Positions 39,391 through 49,082 of a stretch of DNA of 64,000 bases are shown piece after piece (positions within the stretch are counted from its first letter, which is position 1; every line of letters starts with the position of its first letter). Origin of the DNA: Variovorax davisae (lineage in GTDB: Bacteria > Pseudomonadota > Gammaproteobacteria > Burkholderiales > Burkholderiaceae_C); contig NZ_JASZYS010000007.1 in NCBI RefSeq assembly GCF_030316845.1, positions 62,001-126,000 on the forward strand. Direction: 5' to 3'. The notes beneath the pieces were generated by a model, which had not been told where the DNA came from, made no database searches, and saw only the letters and a program-made list of their open reading frames with translations. A program made the position numbers and the translations under genes.

Positions 39391-39423
39391 GCAAAACAGG
39401 CACTTCGGTGCCTGTTTTGCTTT
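39391..39423 (+). terminator. Rho-independent terminator after tRNA-His
   Basis: GCAAAACAGGCAC (39391-39403) and GTGCCTGTTTTGC (39408-39420) make a 13-bp stem with a stable TTCG loop, followed by TTT. Confidence 0.9.
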
Positions 39424-39537
39424 GTGCGGCCAGGACCGGCCGCCGCGGTAGATTGGGTTCCCCCAATCAAGCCCTGGACCTGCCAGCCATTGACACAAAC
39501 CCGTAGCCGAGGCGGGGTGTTTTTTTTGCGGCCCGGC

Positions 39538-39565
39538 TTGCGGCAATTGGGATTTGAATTAAAAT
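39538..39565 (+). promoter_or_regulatory. Possible promoter of the H-NS-family gene
   Basis: TTGCGG (39538-39543) and TAAAAT (39560-39565) are separated by 16 bases in an unusually A+T-rich stretch. That stretch could also be a self-binding site for the encoded H-NS-like protein; no direct evidence is available. Confidence 0.4.
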
Positions 39566-39595
39566 TTTGGCTTTCCAATTAGAGGATAAGCACAG

Positions 39596-39934
39596 ATGGC
39601 TTCAACCCTTGCCGACATCAATTCCCAGATCAAGAAGCACGACGAGCAGATCGCGCAATTGCGCAAGCAAGCCGAAGATCTGCGGAATCAGGAGCGGGCT
39701 GGCGTTATCGAAGAGCTGCGCAAGAAGATCGCTGAATACGGCCTGACCGCCAGCGATCTCAAGCTCGGCGCTCGCGCCGGCAAGCGCAGTGCCGCCACCG
39801 CGGCGCCCAAGAGCGCGGCCAAATACCGCAGCCCCACCGGCGAAACCTGGTCCGGCGGCCGTGGCCGCAAGCCGCGCTGGATCACCGAAGCCTTGACCGC
39901 CGGCAAGTCCCTGTCGGATTTCGAGATCAAGTAA
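39596..39934 (+). CDS. H-NS family nucleoid-associated protein
   Basis: The 112-residue protein has an N-terminal coiled-coil oligomerisation region (LADINSQIKKHDEQIAQLRKQAEDLRNQERAGVIEELRKKIAEYG, residues about 5-50), an Ala/Lys linker and the C-terminal DNA-binding motif YRSPTGETWSGGRGRKPRWITEAL. This follows the H-NS/BpH3 TWSGRGRxPxW pattern, with one extra Gly in GGRGRK. It silences A+T-rich DNA. Upstream DNA is A+T-rich, suggesting autoregulation, and a very strong terminator follows. Confidence 0.94.
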   Translation: MASTLADINSQIKKHDEQIAQLRKQAEDLRNQERAGVIEELRKKIAEYGLTASDLKLGARAGKRSAATAAPKSAAKYRSPTGETWSGGRGRKPRWITEALTAGKSLSDFEIK

Positions 39935-39951
39935 GGCCTGCAGCTTTCCCA

Positions 39952-39989
39952 GATGCAAAAAAGCCCGCTTCCGCGGGCTTTTTTGCATC
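39952..39989 (+). terminator. Rho-independent terminator of the H-NS-family gene
   Basis: A 17-bp stem (39952-39968 with 39973-39989) contains GCCCGC/GCGGGC and an A6/T6 tract with a TTCC loop. It can work on both strands and also serves the convergent oxidoreductase gene. Confidence 0.93.
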
Positions 39990-40025
39990 CTGCGGCCCGG
40001 TTCGCGCCGGCCGCGGGCGGGCGGC

Positions 40026-41012
40026 CTAGTTCACCATGACCAGCTTGCCCTTGACGCCCCGCGAACCCATGTGCGCATAGGCTGCCTTGAGTTCCGACAT
40101 CGGCAGGGTCTGGTCGATCACCGGCTTGATCTTGCCCTGGCCGTACCAGGTGGCCAATTCGGCCATCATCTGTGCATTCGCCTTGGGCTCGCGGCGGGCG
40201 AAATCGCCCCAGAACACACCCACCAGCGAGGCACCCTTGAGCAACGTCAAATTCAGGGGCAGCGAAGGAATCGGGCCGGCGGCGAAACCGACGACCAGAT
40301 AGCGGCCGCGCCAGCCGATGGAGCGGAATGCGGGCTCGGCGAATTCACCACCGACCGGGTCGTAAATCACATCCGGACCCTTGCCGTCGGTCGCTGCCTT
40401 GACGGCCTCGCGGAACCCATTGGGCAGCGCATGCGTGGTGTAGTTGATCGTGGCGTCGGCGCCAATGGACTTGCACAGTTCGCATTTCTCGTCGGTCGAT
40501 GCCGCTGCAATGACGCGGGCGCCGGCGGCCTTTGCAATTTGGATGGCCGCAGTGCCGACGCCGCCGGCGGCTCCCAGCACCAATACGGTCTCGCCGGCCT
40601 TCAATTGGGCGCGGTCCATCAATGCATGCCACGACGTCGCGTAGATCATGATGAACGCGGCGGCGTCGACATGGCCGAAGCCTTCGGGCAATGGCATGCA
40701 CAAGGCCGCGGGGGCCAGCGTGTGGGTGCCGAAGCCGCCGGTGCCCGACAGGCAGGCGACGTTCTGGCCGACCTTCAGGTGCGTGACGCCTTCGCCGACC
40801 GCGGCGATCACGCCGGCATATTCGGATCCCGGCACGAAGGGCAGGGGCGGCTTCATCTGGTATTTGTTCTGCACGATGAGCAGGTCCGGGAAATTGAGGC
40901 TCGCGGCCTTGATTTCGATCAGCACCTGTCCCGGGCCCGGGCTGGGCGTGGGCAGTTCCTTCCAGGTCAGCGCCTCGACGCCGACGGGGTTCTCGCAGAG
41001 CCATGCGTGCAT
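40026..41012 (-). CDS. NADPH:quinone oxidoreductase (zinc-free MDR family)
   Basis: The 328-residue enzyme starts MHAWLCENPVGVEALTWKELPTPSPGPGQVLIEIKAASLNFPDLLI. Its NADPH-binding motif is VLVLGAAGGVGTAAIQIAKAAGA, and other QOR/crotonase-type MDR segments are GSEYAGVIAAVGEGV and GGEFAEPAFRSIGWRGRYLVVGFA. No catalytic zinc Cys/His set is seen. It would reduce quinones or enoyl substrates with NADPH. The upstream Met at 41045 is rejected; MHAW is the family start. It is divergent from surE. Confidence 0.9.
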   Translation of the reverse strand: MHAWLCENPVGVEALTWKELPTPSPGPGQVLIEIKAASLNFPDLLIVQNKYQMKPPLPFVPGSEYAGVIAAVGEGVTHLKVGQNVACLSGTGGFGTHTLAPAALCMPLPEGFGHVDAAAFIMIYATSWHALMDRAQLKAGETVLVLGAAGGVGTAAIQIAKAAGARVIAAASTDEKCELCKSIGADATINYTTHALPNGFREAVKAATDGKGPDVIYDPVGGEFAEPAFRSIGWRGRYLVVGFAAGPIPSLPLNLTLLKGASLVGVFWGDFARREPKANAQMMAELATWYGQGKIKPVIDQTLPMSELKAAYAHMGSRGVKGKLVMVN

Positions 41013-41141
41013 GCTCGTGTCTCCTGTGATTGAGTCTTGGGGCAACGGAAAATCCGGGCCATGATAGGCGGCTGTCGCGGTTGCCGCATGTCCCTGCCGT
41101 GACCCACCCCCCGCCTACAATCGCCGCCACAGACTGACGCC

Positions 41142-41915
41142 ATGAAGATACTTATTTCGAACGACGACGGTTTCCAGGCGCCCGGCCTCGTCGCCCTGCA
41201 CGACGCGTTGAAGGACATCGCCGAGGTCGAGGTCGTGGCCCCCGAGCACAACAACAGCGCCAAGTCGAATGCCCTGACCTTGGCCGCGCCGCTGTACGTG
41301 CACAAGGCGCACAACGGCTTCCGCTACGTCACCGGCACGCCGGCCGATTGCGTGCACATCGCGCTCAAGGGGCTGCTCGACTACCGGCCCGACCTGGTGG
41401 TGTCCGGCATCAACAACGGCGCCAACATGGGCGACGACACCATCTATTCGGGCACCGTCGGGGCCGCGATGGAGGCCTATCTGTTCGGCATTCCGGCGAT
41501 CGCCTTCTCGCAGATCGAGAAGGGCTGGGCGCACGTGGATGCCGCGGCGCAGGTGGCACGCCGCCTGGTCCTGCAGATCGAGCGCGAGAAGCTGATCGGA
41601 GGCAACCCGTTCCTGCTCAACGTGAACGTGCCGAACCTGCCCTTCGACCAATTGAAGCCGGTCAAGGTCTGCCGACTGGGCCGCCGCCATGCGGCAGAAA
41701 AGGTCATCACGCAGGACAGCCCGCGGGGCGAGACCATGTACTGGATCGCCGGTGCCGGCAGTGCCAAGGACAGCGGCGAAGGCACCGATTTCCATGCCAC
41801 AGCGGCCGGCCACGTGGCCCTCACGCCACTGCAGATCGACCTCACCGACCACGCGAATCTCGGGGACTGGAACGAGACCATGGCGCGTGTCGCGCGCAGC
41901 GCGGCGGGAGGCTGA
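41142..41915 (+). CDS. surE: 5'/3'-nucleotidase, survival protein SurE
   Basis: The 257-residue metal-dependent phosphatase begins [23 protein letters not shown] and carries [36 protein letters not shown] and [22 protein letters not shown]. Asp8, Asp9, the Ser near 40 and the Asn in INNGANMG are the metal ligands of the family. It removes phosphate from nucleoside monophosphates in stationary phase. It leads the conserved surE-pcm-nlpD-rpoS cluster; pcm starts 2 bases after its stop. Confidence 0.98.
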   Translation: MKILISNDDGFQAPGLVALHDALKDIAEVEVVAPEHNNSAKSNALTLAAPLYVHKAHNGFRYVTGTPADCVHIALKGLLDYRPDLVVSGINNGANMGDDTIYSGTVGAAMEAYLFGIPAIAFSQIEKGWAHVDAAAQVARRLVLQIEREKLIGGNPFLLNVNVPNLPFDQLKPVKVCRLGRRHAAEKVITQDSPRGETMYWIAGAGSAKDSGEGTDFHATAAGHVALTPLQIDLTDHANLGDWNETMARVARSAAGG

Positions 41916-41917
41916 CC

Positions 41918-42691
41918 TTGGCAAGTCAACGGCCAGGATTTCCCGTACGCCTGACGCCTTTGGCCTCCGCGGCAACGCGTGGACGCCTGCCTTCGGTGCC
42001 GGTGAAGCCGCTCGTTCCGACGACGCCCTCGATGGCTTCCGGTGCGGTGCGCGCGCGCATGGTCCAGCGGCTCGCGGCCCAGGGCATCGCAGACGCCCGC
42101 GTGCTGCGCGCCATGGGCACTGTCGAGCGCCATTTGTTCGTCGACAGTGCGCTGGTCAACCAGGCCTACGAAGACACGAGCCTGCCGATCGGCTTGGGCC
42201 AGACGATCTCGAAGCCGAACGTGGTGGCGCGCATGATCGAACTGCTGCTGGGCGCCCCCGCGCTGGCCCACAAGCCCGGCGAGCGGCTGGGACGCGTGCT
42301 CGAGATCGGCACCGGCTGCGGCTACCAGGCGGCGGTGCTGAGCCATGTCGCGGCCGAGGTCTACAGCATCGAGCGGCTGCGCGGCCTGCACGAGAGGGCG
42401 CGGGTCAACCTGCGCCCGTTCCGGCTGGCGACGGTCCACCTGATGCTGGGCGATGGCATGGTGGGCTATGCGAAAGGCGCGCCCTATGCCGGCATCATCG
42501 CCGCCGCGGGCGGCGAGGCGGTGCCCGAGGCCTGGGTCACGCAGCTGGCGGTCGGCGGCCGGATCGTCGCGCCGACCCAGTCCGCGAGCGGCGGCCAGGC
42601 GCTGGTCGTCATCGATAAAACCGCCCGCGGCCTCGAGCGCCGCATTCTTGAGGCGGTCCACTTTGTCCCCCTAAAATCGGGAATTGCTTGA
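41918..42691 (+). CDS. pcm: Protein-L-isoaspartate O-methyltransferase
   Basis: The roughly 257-residue enzyme repairs isoaspartyl residues using S-adenosylmethionine. Motifs: LFVDSALVNQAYEDTSLPIGLGQTISKPNVVARMIELL, the SAM motif VLEIGTGCGYQAAVLSHVA, and YAGIIAAAGGEAVPEAWVTQLAVGGRIVAP. The proposed start is TTG at 41918 with ribosome site GGGAGG six bases upstream, giving the N-terminal SQRPGFPVRL segment. A shorter ATG start (42032) would give 219 residues and still keep the whole enzyme fold. nlpD follows 12 bases later. Confidence 0.93.
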   Translation: MASQRPGFPVRLTPLASAATRGRLPSVPVKPLVPTTPSMASGAVRARMVQRLAAQGIADARVLRAMGTVERHLFVDSALVNQAYEDTSLPIGLGQTISKPNVVARMIELLLGAPALAHKPGERLGRVLEIGTGCGYQAAVLSHVAAEVYSIERLRGLHERARVNLRPFRLATVHLMLGDGMVGYAKGAPYAGIIAAAGGEAVPEAWVTQLAVGGRIVAPTQSASGGQALVVIDKTARGLERRILEAVHFVPLKSGIA

Positions 42692-42703
42692 AGGGAAAGA
42701 ACA

Positions 42704-43651
42704 ATGCAGGGTATTGGCAATCGGAGCTGGCTCGCCGGCGTGATGCTGGTGGGTGCGCTCGTGATTGCGGGGTGTGCCGCACCGCGCGGTCCGGTGCCGG
42801 TCGAAGACCGCGGCACCATGTCGCAGGCGCCGGGCGCGGCCCCCGGCTCGGGCGTTGCGGGCGGGCCCCCGATCACCACCGATGCCTCCGGCAAGCCGCT
42901 GCCGGGCATCGAGAACTACGGCAAGCCCGGCTACTACGCGGTGCGCCCGGGTGACACCATCCGCCGCATCGGCATCGAGACCGGCCAGACCTGGCAGAAC
43001 ATCGCGCGCTGGAACAACCTCGACAATCCCGACCTGATCGAAGTCGGCCAGGTGTTGCGCGTGATCCCGCCGACCGGCGCGACGGCCTCGGCCACCGATG
43101 CCACCACGCGGCCGGTGACCCAGCCGATCGTCGCTCCCGCCAGCGCTGCGGCTGCCGCGGCCGCGGCCGCAGCGTCGTCGCCCCCGGGTGCCACGACCGC
43201 CGCCCCGGCCGCCAGTGCGGCCGCCAAGCCGCCGGCGCCCGTCACGGCATCGCCGACCCCGCCGGCCGCGGCCTCGGGCGACGAGGACGTGGGCTGGATC
43301 TGGCCCGCGCAGGGCTCCCTGATCGCCGGCTTCGACGAAGCCAAGAACAAGGGCCTCGACATCAGCGGCAAGGCGGGCGACTCGGTGCTGGCCGCGGCGG
43401 ACGGCCGCGTCGTCTATGCCGGCGCGGGCTTGCGCGGCTACGGCAACCTGATCATCCTCAAGCACAACAACACCTACCTCACGGCGTATGCGCACAACCG
43501 CACCCTGCTGGTCAAGGAAGACCAGTCGGTGCAGAAGGGCCAGAAGATTGCCGAGATGGGCAACAGCGACGCCGATCGCGTGAAGCTGCACTTCGAGATC
43601 CGCCGCCAGGGCAAGCCGGTCGATCCGGCCCGCTATCTGCCGGTGCGCTGA
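42704..43651 (+). CDS. nlpD: NlpD-type lipoprotein: LysM plus degenerate LytM/M23 domain
   Basis: The 315-residue protein has a lipobox (GALVIAGC, lipidated Cys24) and a LysM domain (about 75-120, [45 protein letters not shown]). A Pro/Ala-rich linker precedes a C-terminal M23 fold. The catalytic His of HxxxD is replaced (NKGLDI), and the HxH motif reads KLHFEI, so the domain looks inactive. This matches NlpD, which activates the cell-wall amidase AmiC rather than cutting peptidoglycan itself. It lies directly upstream of rpoS as in many proteobacteria. Confidence 0.93.
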   Translation: MQGIGNRSWLAGVMLVGALVIAGCAAPRGPVPVEDRGTMSQAPGAAPGSGVAGGPPITTDASGKPLPGIENYGKPGYYAVRPGDTIRRIGIETGQTWQNIARWNNLDNPDLIEVGQVLRVIPPTGATASATDATTRPVTQPIVAPASAAAAAAAAAASSPPGATTAAPAASAAAKPPAPVTASPTPPAAASGDEDVGWIWPAQGSLIAGFDEAKNKGLDISGKAGDSVLAAADGRVVYAGAGLRGYGNLIILKHNNTYLTAYAHNRTLLVKEDQSVQKGQKIAEMGNSDADRVKLHFEIRRQGKPVDPARYLPVR

Positions 43652-43655
43652 TGCC

Positions 43656-44642
43656 ATGGCCGCCGCTCGCCCTCATCGCACCGCGGACGTGCGGCGAGTG
43701 GCGGGCAACGGCGGCGCTCCTACCCTCGCGCGAATCGCCCAATCCGACCTGGACGACAGGGCCGGCGAGTCGCTGCCGGGCGAACTGGTCGGCAGCGACT
43801 CGCTGACGCTCTACCTGCGCGAGATCCGGCGTACCGAGCTGTTCACGCCCGACGAGGAATACCGCACCGCCTGCGCCGCGCGCAGCGGCGACTTCGCGGC
43901 GCGACAGTCGATGATCGAGCACAACCTGCGCCTGGTGGTCAATATCGCCAAGGGCTACCTCGGCCGCGGCGTGCCGATGGCCGACCTGATCGAGGAGGGC
44001 AACCTCGGGCTGATGCACGCGATCAACAAGTTCGAGCCCGAGCGGGGCTTCCGGTTTTCCACCTACGCGACCTGGTGGATCCGGCAATCGATCGAGCGCG
44101 CCGCCATGATGCAGGCGCGCGCCATCCGCTTGCCGGTGCACGTGGTGCGCGAACTGCACCAGGTCATGCGGGCGCGCCGCACGCTCGAGGGCGATGCCGA
44201 GTTCCTGGCCCGCCGGCCCGATGGCGTGCGGGTCGAGGACCTGGCCTCCTTGCTCGGGCGCGAGGTGCAGGAGGTCGCCGACCTGCTGGCGCTGGCGGAG
44301 GCGCCGCGGTCGCTCGATGCCGGCAGCGAACGCGGCGACGACAGCTTCACGCTGGCCGACACCGTGGCATCGGACGACGAGGGCGGCGACCCCACGGGCG
44401 TGACGCAGACGCACGAGGTCGAGCAGCTTCTCGATCGCTGGATCCTGGCGCTGAGCGAGCGCGAGCGCGAAGTGCTCGAAGGCCGCTTCGGGCTGCATGA
44501 CCGCGATCCCGAGACGCTCGAGGTGCTCAGCCTGCGGCTGGGCCTGACGCGCGAGCGCGTGCGGCAGATCCAGAACGAGGCGCTGGCCAAGATGCGCCGG
44601 CAGCTGGCGCGCGCCGGCGTGCAGCGCGATGCCCTCCTGTAG
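43656..44642 (+). CDS. rpoS: Stationary-phase sigma factor RpoS
   Basis: The 328-residue sigma factor has region 1.2 ([32 protein letters not shown]), region 2 ([64 protein letters not shown]), region 3 and region 4.2 ([25 protein letters not shown]). The short N-terminus and nlpD upstream identify it as RpoS rather than RpoD or RpoH. It directs general stress and stationary-phase transcription. An rpoS promoter probably lies inside nlpD as in other bacteria, but I cannot see it with certainty. Confidence 0.97.
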   Translation: MAAARPHRTADVRRVAGNGGAPTLARIAQSDLDDRAGESLPGELVGSDSLTLYLREIRRTELFTPDEEYRTACAARSGDFAARQSMIEHNLRLVVNIAKGYLGRGVPMADLIEEGNLGLMHAINKFEPERGFRFSTYATWWIRQSIERAAMMQARAIRLPVHVVRELHQVMRARRTLEGDAEFLARRPDGVRVEDLASLLGREVQEVADLLALAEAPRSLDAGSERGDDSFTLADTVASDDEGGDPTGVTQTHEVEQLLDRWILALSEREREVLEGRFGLHDRDPETLEVLSLRLGLTRERVRQIQNEALAKMRRQLARAGVQRDALL

Positions 44643-44686
44643 GGGCGGGTGCCGAGCGGCCGCCGCCGCCCTGAGACAATCCGGGG

Positions 44687-46120
44687 ATGACGGAAGCTAC
44701 AGACAAAAAGGAAGCGCCCCCGGCGCACGATGAATGGCTGCGGGTCGAGTCGCTCGATCTCGACGCCCAGGGCGTGGCGCACAAAGCCGACGGCATGGTG
44801 GTCTTCATCGAGGGCGCCTTGCCGTTCGAGGAGGTACGCCTCAACGTGCACCGCAAGAAGAACAACTGGGCCCAGGGCACGGTCACCGCGATCCGCCGCG
44901 AGTCTTCGCAGCGCGTGCGCCCCGGCTGCCCGCATTTCGGCCTGCACCCGGGCGCCTGCGGCGGCTGCAAGATGCAGCACCTCGATGCGGCAGCCCAGGT
45001 GGCCGTCAAGCAGCGTTCGCTCGAGGACAACCTCTGGCATCTCGGCAAGGTGCGGCCCGAGAACGTGTTGCGGCCGCTCGAGGGGCCGGCCTGGCACTAC
45101 CGCTACCGGGCCCGCCTGTCGGTGCGCCACGTGGTCAAGAAGGGCACCGTGCTGATCGGCTTCCACGAACGCAAGAGCCGCTATCTGGCCGACATGCAGG
45201 TGTGCCCCGTGCTGCCGGCGCAGGTCAGCGCCATGCTGATGCCATTGCGCGCGCTGATCGGCTCGATGGATGCGCGCGAGACCTGTCCGCAGATCGAGCT
45301 GGCCTGCGGTGATTCGCCGGGCGGGACCGGCCTCGGCGTGATCGCCCTGGTGCTGCGGCACCTGGAGCCGCTGTCGGAGGCCGACGTGGCCCGCCTCAAG
45401 GACTTCGCCGCCCGCAACGAGGGCGTGCAGTGGTGGCTCCAGTCGAAGGGGCCCGAGACGGTGAAGCTGTTGGAGGAGGGCGGACCGGCCCTGGCCTACG
45501 CGCTGCCCGAGTTCGGTGTCACGATGCCGTTCAAGCCGACCGATTTCACCCAGGTCAATCCGCACATCAACCGGGTGCTGGTCGGGCGGGCGCTGCGCCT
45601 GCTCGACGTCGGGCCCGACGAACGCGTGATCGACTGGTTCTGCGGCCTCGGCAACTTCACGCTGCCGCTGGCGAGCCGGGCGCGCGAGGTGCTCGGCATC
45701 GAGGGCAGCGACACGCTGGTGGGGCGCGCCGGCGCCAACTACGAGCGCAACCGCGCCGCCGTGCCCGGCCGCCGCGCGCTGTCGCCGACGACCTTCGTCG
45801 CCCGCAACCTGTTCGAAATGACGCCGGCGATGCTGGTGGCCGACGGTGCAGCCGACAAATGGCTGGTCGATCCGCCGCGCGAGGGCGCCTTCGCGCTGGC
45901 CAAGGCGCTCGCCGACCTGCACCAGCAGGTCGAACTGCACGACGGCGGCTGGGCGCCGCCGAAGCGCATCGTCTACGTCAGCTGCAACCCCTCGACCCTG
46001 GCCCGCGATGCCGGCCTGCTGGTGCACCAGGCGGGCTACCGCTGCACCCATGCGGGCGTGGTCAACATGTTCCCGCACACGGCGCACGTCGAGTCCATCG
46101 CGGTCTTCGAGCGGGCATGA
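44687..46120 (+). CDS. rlmD: 23S rRNA (uracil-1939-C5)-methyltransferase
   Basis: The 477-residue enzyme has an N-terminal TRAM-like region and a [4Fe-4S] Cys set in [21 protein letters not shown]. Its SAM-dependent methyltransferase domain has [37 protein letters not shown], the DPPREGA motif, and the catalytic Cys in [13 protein letters not shown]. Length and motif set fit RlmD (RumA). It methylates U1939 of 23S rRNA (C5). A bidirectional terminator follows immediately. Confidence 0.94.
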   Translation: MTEATDKKEAPPAHDEWLRVESLDLDAQGVAHKADGMVVFIEGALPFEEVRLNVHRKKNNWAQGTVTAIRRESSQRVRPGCPHFGLHPGACGGCKMQHLDAAAQVAVKQRSLEDNLWHLGKVRPENVLRPLEGPAWHYRYRARLSVRHVVKKGTVLIGFHERKSRYLADMQVCPVLPAQVSAMLMPLRALIGSMDARETCPQIELACGDSPGGTGLGVIALVLRHLEPLSEADVARLKDFAARNEGVQWWLQSKGPETVKLLEEGGPALAYALPEFGVTMPFKPTDFTQVNPHINRVLVGRALRLLDVGPDERVIDWFCGLGNFTLPLASRAREVLGIEGSDTLVGRAGANYERNRAAVPGRRALSPTTFVARNLFEMTPAMLVADGAADKWLVDPPREGAFALAKALADLHQQVELHDGGWAPPKRIVYVSCNPSTLARDAGLLVHQAGYRCTHAGVVNMFPHTAHVESIAVFERA

Positions 46121-46144
46121 AAAAAGGGCCCCGGGGGCCCTTTT
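46120..46144. terminator. Bidirectional terminator between rlmD and the Bax-inhibitor gene
   Basis: GGGCCCC and GGGGCCC (46126-46140, one-base centre) sit between an A6 run (46120-46125) and TTTT (46141-46144). The structure can terminate both convergent genes. Confidence 0.88.
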
Positions 46145-46165
46145 CTCGATCGCTGCGGAAGGCGC

Positions 46166-46867
46166 TCAGTCGCGTTCGCCGCCGAAGATGCCGAGCAGGG
46201 CCAGCAGGCTCTGGAACACGTTGAAGAGGTCGAGGTACAGCGCCAGCGTGGCACTGATGTAGTTGGTCTCGCCGCCGTCGATGATCTGCTTCAGGTCGTA
46301 CAGCATGTAGGCCGAGAAGATGCCGATGGCCGCGACCGAGATGGTCAGCATGCCGGCGCTCGAGCCGACGAAGATGTTGATGATGGCGCCGAACATCAGC
46401 ACCAGAGCGCCGACGAACAGCCACTTGCCCATGCCGGACAGGTCGCGCTTGATCACGGTGGCGAGCGAGGCCATGACGAAGAAGACACCGGCGGTGCCGC
46501 CGAAGGCCGTCATGATGAGCTCGGAGCCGTTCCTGAAGCCCAGCACCATCGCGATCAGGCGCGACAGCATCAGCCCCATGAAGAAAGTGAAGCCGAGCAG
46601 CACCGGCACGCCGGCGGCCGAGTTCTTGGTTTTCTCGATCGCGAACATGAAGCCGAAGGCGCCGCCCAGGAAGACCATCAGGCCCAGGCCGCCGGTCAGC
46701 GAGCGGGTGATGCCGGTGGCGACGCCCAGCCAGGCCCCCAGCACGGTGGGCAGCAGGCTCAGGGCCAGCAGCCAGTAGGTGTTGCGCAGGACGCGCTGGC
46801 GCTCCGCCTGCGGCAGCGTCTGGCCGTAGCCGACGGAGGTGTCGAGGGTGTTGAGGCGGTCGTTCAT
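46166..46867 (-). CDS. Bax inhibitor-1/YccA family inner-membrane protein
   Basis: The 233-residue protein has seven hydrophobic segments and family motifs NTYWLLALSLLPTVLGAWLG, TFFMGLMLSRLIAMV, TAFGGTAGVFFVMASLA, and the C-terminal LYDLKQIIDGGETNYISATLALYLDLFNVFQSLLALLG with conserved Asp residues. Bacterial relatives act as pH-dependent calcium leak channels or interact with the FtsH protease. It is convergent with rlmD and shares its terminator. Confidence 0.93.
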   Translation of the reverse strand: MNDRLNTLDTSVGYGQTLPQAERQRVLRNTYWLLALSLLPTVLGAWLGVATGITRSLTGGLGLMVFLGGAFGFMFAIEKTKNSAAGVPVLLGFTFFMGLMLSRLIAMVLGFRNGSELIMTAFGGTAGVFFVMASLATVIKRDLSGMGKWLFVGALVLMFGAIINIFVGSSAGMLTISVAAIGIFSAYMLYDLKQIIDGGETNYISATLALYLDLFNVFQSLLALLGIFGGERD

Positions 46868-47033
46868 TGCTGAAGCTCCTGGGTTGGCTGCAACGCTGCA
46901 GGTTGGCGCATTCTAGGGGCCTGCAAGGCCGGGCCCGCAGAAAAACCCCGACATCGAACATTCCTGTCGTCGCCGGGTTCGGCCCCCATCCTGAACGCTA
47001 TGCTTGGGAGTTGCTCAACTTTCCTGCAAGACC

Positions 47034-47441
47034 ATGAAGACCAAATCCTTTCTCGAACTGTCCGACGTCAAGGCGATCGCCGCTGCCGCCGAGGCCGAGG
47101 CGCTCAAGAACAACTGGGCCGTGACCATCGCGATCGCCGACGACGGCGGCAACCTGCTGTGGCTGCAGCGGCTCGACGGTGCCGCGGCCCTGTCGTCCCA
47201 CATCGCGCCCGCCAAGGCCCATACGGCGGCCATGGGGCGGCGCGAGAGCAAGACCTACGAAGACATGATCAACGGCGGCCGGACCTCGTTCCTGACCGCG
47301 CCGGGCGTGCAGGGGCTGCTCGAAGGCGGCGTGCCGATCATCAAGGACGGGCAGGTCATCGGCGCCGTCGGCGTCAGCGGCGTGAAGTCGAACGAGGATG
47401 CGCAAATCGCCAAGGCCGGCATCGCCGCGCTGGGCCTCTGA
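47034..47441 (+). CDS. HbpS/GlcG-type haem-binding family protein (DUF336)
   Basis: The 135-residue protein begins MKTKSFLELSDVKAIAAAAEAEALKNNWAVTIAIADDGGNLLWLQRLDGA and has the family's ARE-like KAHTAAMGRRESKTYEDMINGG and the Gly-rich GGVPIIKDGQVIGAVGVSGVKSNEDAQIAKAG. HbpS members bind haem or iron; GlcG members occur in glycolate operons. No signal peptide is visible with this start. Its position at the edge of the iron region fits the haem-linked branch. The upstream TTG at 47004 is rejected. Confidence 0.85.
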   Translation: MKTKSFLELSDVKAIAAAAEAEALKNNWAVTIAIADDGGNLLWLQRLDGAAALSSHIAPAKAHTAAMGRRESKTYEDMINGGRTSFLTAPGVQGLLEGGVPIIKDGQVIGAVGVSGVKSNEDAQIAKAGIAALGL

Positions 47442-47459
47442 ACGGTTCGCTCCAACAAG

Positions 47460-47486
47460 AACGCCGTCCTTCTGGACGGCGTTTTT
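47460..47486 (+). terminator. Rho-independent terminator after the HbpS-type gene
   Basis: ACGCCGTCC (47461-47469) and GGACGGCGT (47474-47482) form a 9-bp stem with loop TTCT, followed by a run of T residues to 47486. The rest of the gap to hemP (47487-47612) shows no gene. Confidence 0.92.
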
Positions 47487-47612
47487 CATGGGTTCAACGT
47501 GAAAAAAAGCTTGGCTAGTCGGCGAACCGTTGGCTAGCAAAAAACGACCCTTCGGAGATGAATCTCCTGGAGTCGCCCCACGATGAAACTTGCGCGAGGG
47601 GCGTGGCCGATC

Positions 47613-47825
47613 CTATTTGGTCAGGATCAGCTTGCCGAGTTTGGTGGCCTGCAGGCGATACAGCGAGCCATTGTGAAGGATTCCGACGGCCTTGCCGCCC
47701 TTGAGCAGCTCCGCGCTCTCGAACAGGGCGGCAGGGCGGGCCGCTTCGGCGGCAGCACGGCCGCCGCCTGCGTGATCCAGCGAGGGATGGTTCAGCACGG
47801 TGAAGGCGTTGGGCGTTGCGGACAT
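47613..47825 (-). CDS. hemP: Hemin uptake protein HemP
   Basis: The 70-residue protein ends with the HemP signature: LLKGGKAVGILHNGSLYRLQATKLGKLILTK. HemP proteins are small, strongly iron-regulated and needed for full haem uptake gene expression or haem use in Burkholderia and relatives. The N-terminal half is Ala-rich and poorly conserved. A Fur-like box 28-46 bases upstream of the ATG matches 16 of 19 consensus positions. It is probably monocistronic, downstream of exbD. Confidence 0.93.
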   Translation of the reverse strand: MSATPNAFTVLNHPSLDHAGGGRAAAEAARPAALFESAELLKGGKAVGILHNGSLYRLQATKLGKLILTK

Positions 47826-47852
47826 TGAATGACTCCTGTGTCGAAGCGGTTG

Positions 47853-47871
47853 GTTAATGATAACCATTCTC
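47853..47871 (-). promoter_or_regulatory. Fur box upstream of hemP
   Basis: GTTAATGATAACCATTCTC matches 16 of 19 bases of the classic Fur consensus (differences at positions 2, 12 and 17). It lies between hemP and exbD. Confidence 0.85.
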
Positions 47872-47929
47872 AATTGAAAGTCAATCGCGGCGATCGGTTT
47901 TTTTGACTTGCACGCCGCGCTGGCCGCGC

Positions 47930-48343
<414 letters not shown>

Positions 48344-48348
48344 GGCGC

Positions 48349-49062
48349 TCAGACCTTCTTGAGGGGCACGACCGTGGCTTCGCCGCCGCTCTGGACCCGG
48401 GCGCCGGTCACGAAGTAGGCGTGCAGGTCGTGCGCGAAGCTGTTGAGCTTGGTCAGCACGAACTTGTTGCCGCGCACCAGTGCGTTGTAGCCGAGCACCG
48501 CGGGAATCGCGACCGCCAGGCCGAGGGCCGTCATGATGAGCGCCTCGCCGATCGGGCCGGCCACCTTGTCGATGGTTGCCTGGCCGGCCGAGCCGATGCT
48601 CATCAGCGCGTGGTAGATGCCCCAGACGGTGCCGAACAGGCCGATGAAGGGCGCCGTGGAGCCAACGGATGCAAGGATCGCCAGGCCGGTCTGGAGGCGG
48701 GCCGTGAACTCGTCGATGCCATTGCGCAGCGCGCGGGTGATCCAGTCGCTGACGTCGAGCGCGTCATGCAGGTGGGCCTTGGTGTTGCGATGGTGGGCGG
48801 CGGCTTCGCGGCCTTCGAGCGCCAGCGCCCGGAAGGGGTTGCTGTCGTCCTTGCCGAGCTTGGCAAGCGCGGTGGCGAAGTCTTCGCTGTGCCAGAAGTC
48901 CTGCGAGTGCTTCGCCAGGCGCTTGTAGCGCACGACGTCGATCGCCTTGATCAGGATCACGATCCAGGATGCGAGCGACATGCCGATCAGCAGCAGCGCG
49001 ACAGCCTTGGTGACGAAGTCGCCTTGCTGCCAGACATTCATCAGGCCAAAGTGGGAATCCAT
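48349..49062 (-). CDS. exbB: Biopolymer transport protein ExbB
   Basis: The 237-residue protein has three membrane helices: one near residues 15-37 (VTKAVALLLIGMSLASWIVILIKAI) and two in the conserved C-terminal part (GLAILASVGSTAPFIGLFGTVWGIYHALM and GEALIMTALGLAVAIPAVLGYNAL). It forms the proton channel that drives TonB. The gene is between tonB and exbD in a tonB-exbB-exbD operon on the minus strand. Confidence 0.96.
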   Translation of the reverse strand: MDSHFGLMNVWQQGDFVTKAVALLLIGMSLASWIVILIKAIDVVRYKRLAKHSQDFWHSEDFATALAKLGKDDSNPFRALALEGREAAAHHRNTKAHLHDALDVSDWITRALRNGIDEFTARLQTGLAILASVGSTAPFIGLFGTVWGIYHALMSIGSAGQATIDKVAGPIGEALIMTALGLAVAIPAVLGYNALVRGNKFVLTKLNSFAHDLHAYFVTGARVQSGGEATVVPLKKV

Positions 49063-49082
49063 ACGAAACTACTCCAAGAAAA

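Noticed and set aside
43300..43651. NlpD C-terminal domain as an active M23 endopeptidase
   Set aside because: The HxxxD His and the first His of HxH are replaced, so an amidase-activator role is more likely.
47505..47600. Repeated TTGGCTAG words and short hairpins suggesting a tRNA or att site
   Set aside because: No cloverleaf can be drawn and no integrase or duplicated gene end is nearby.
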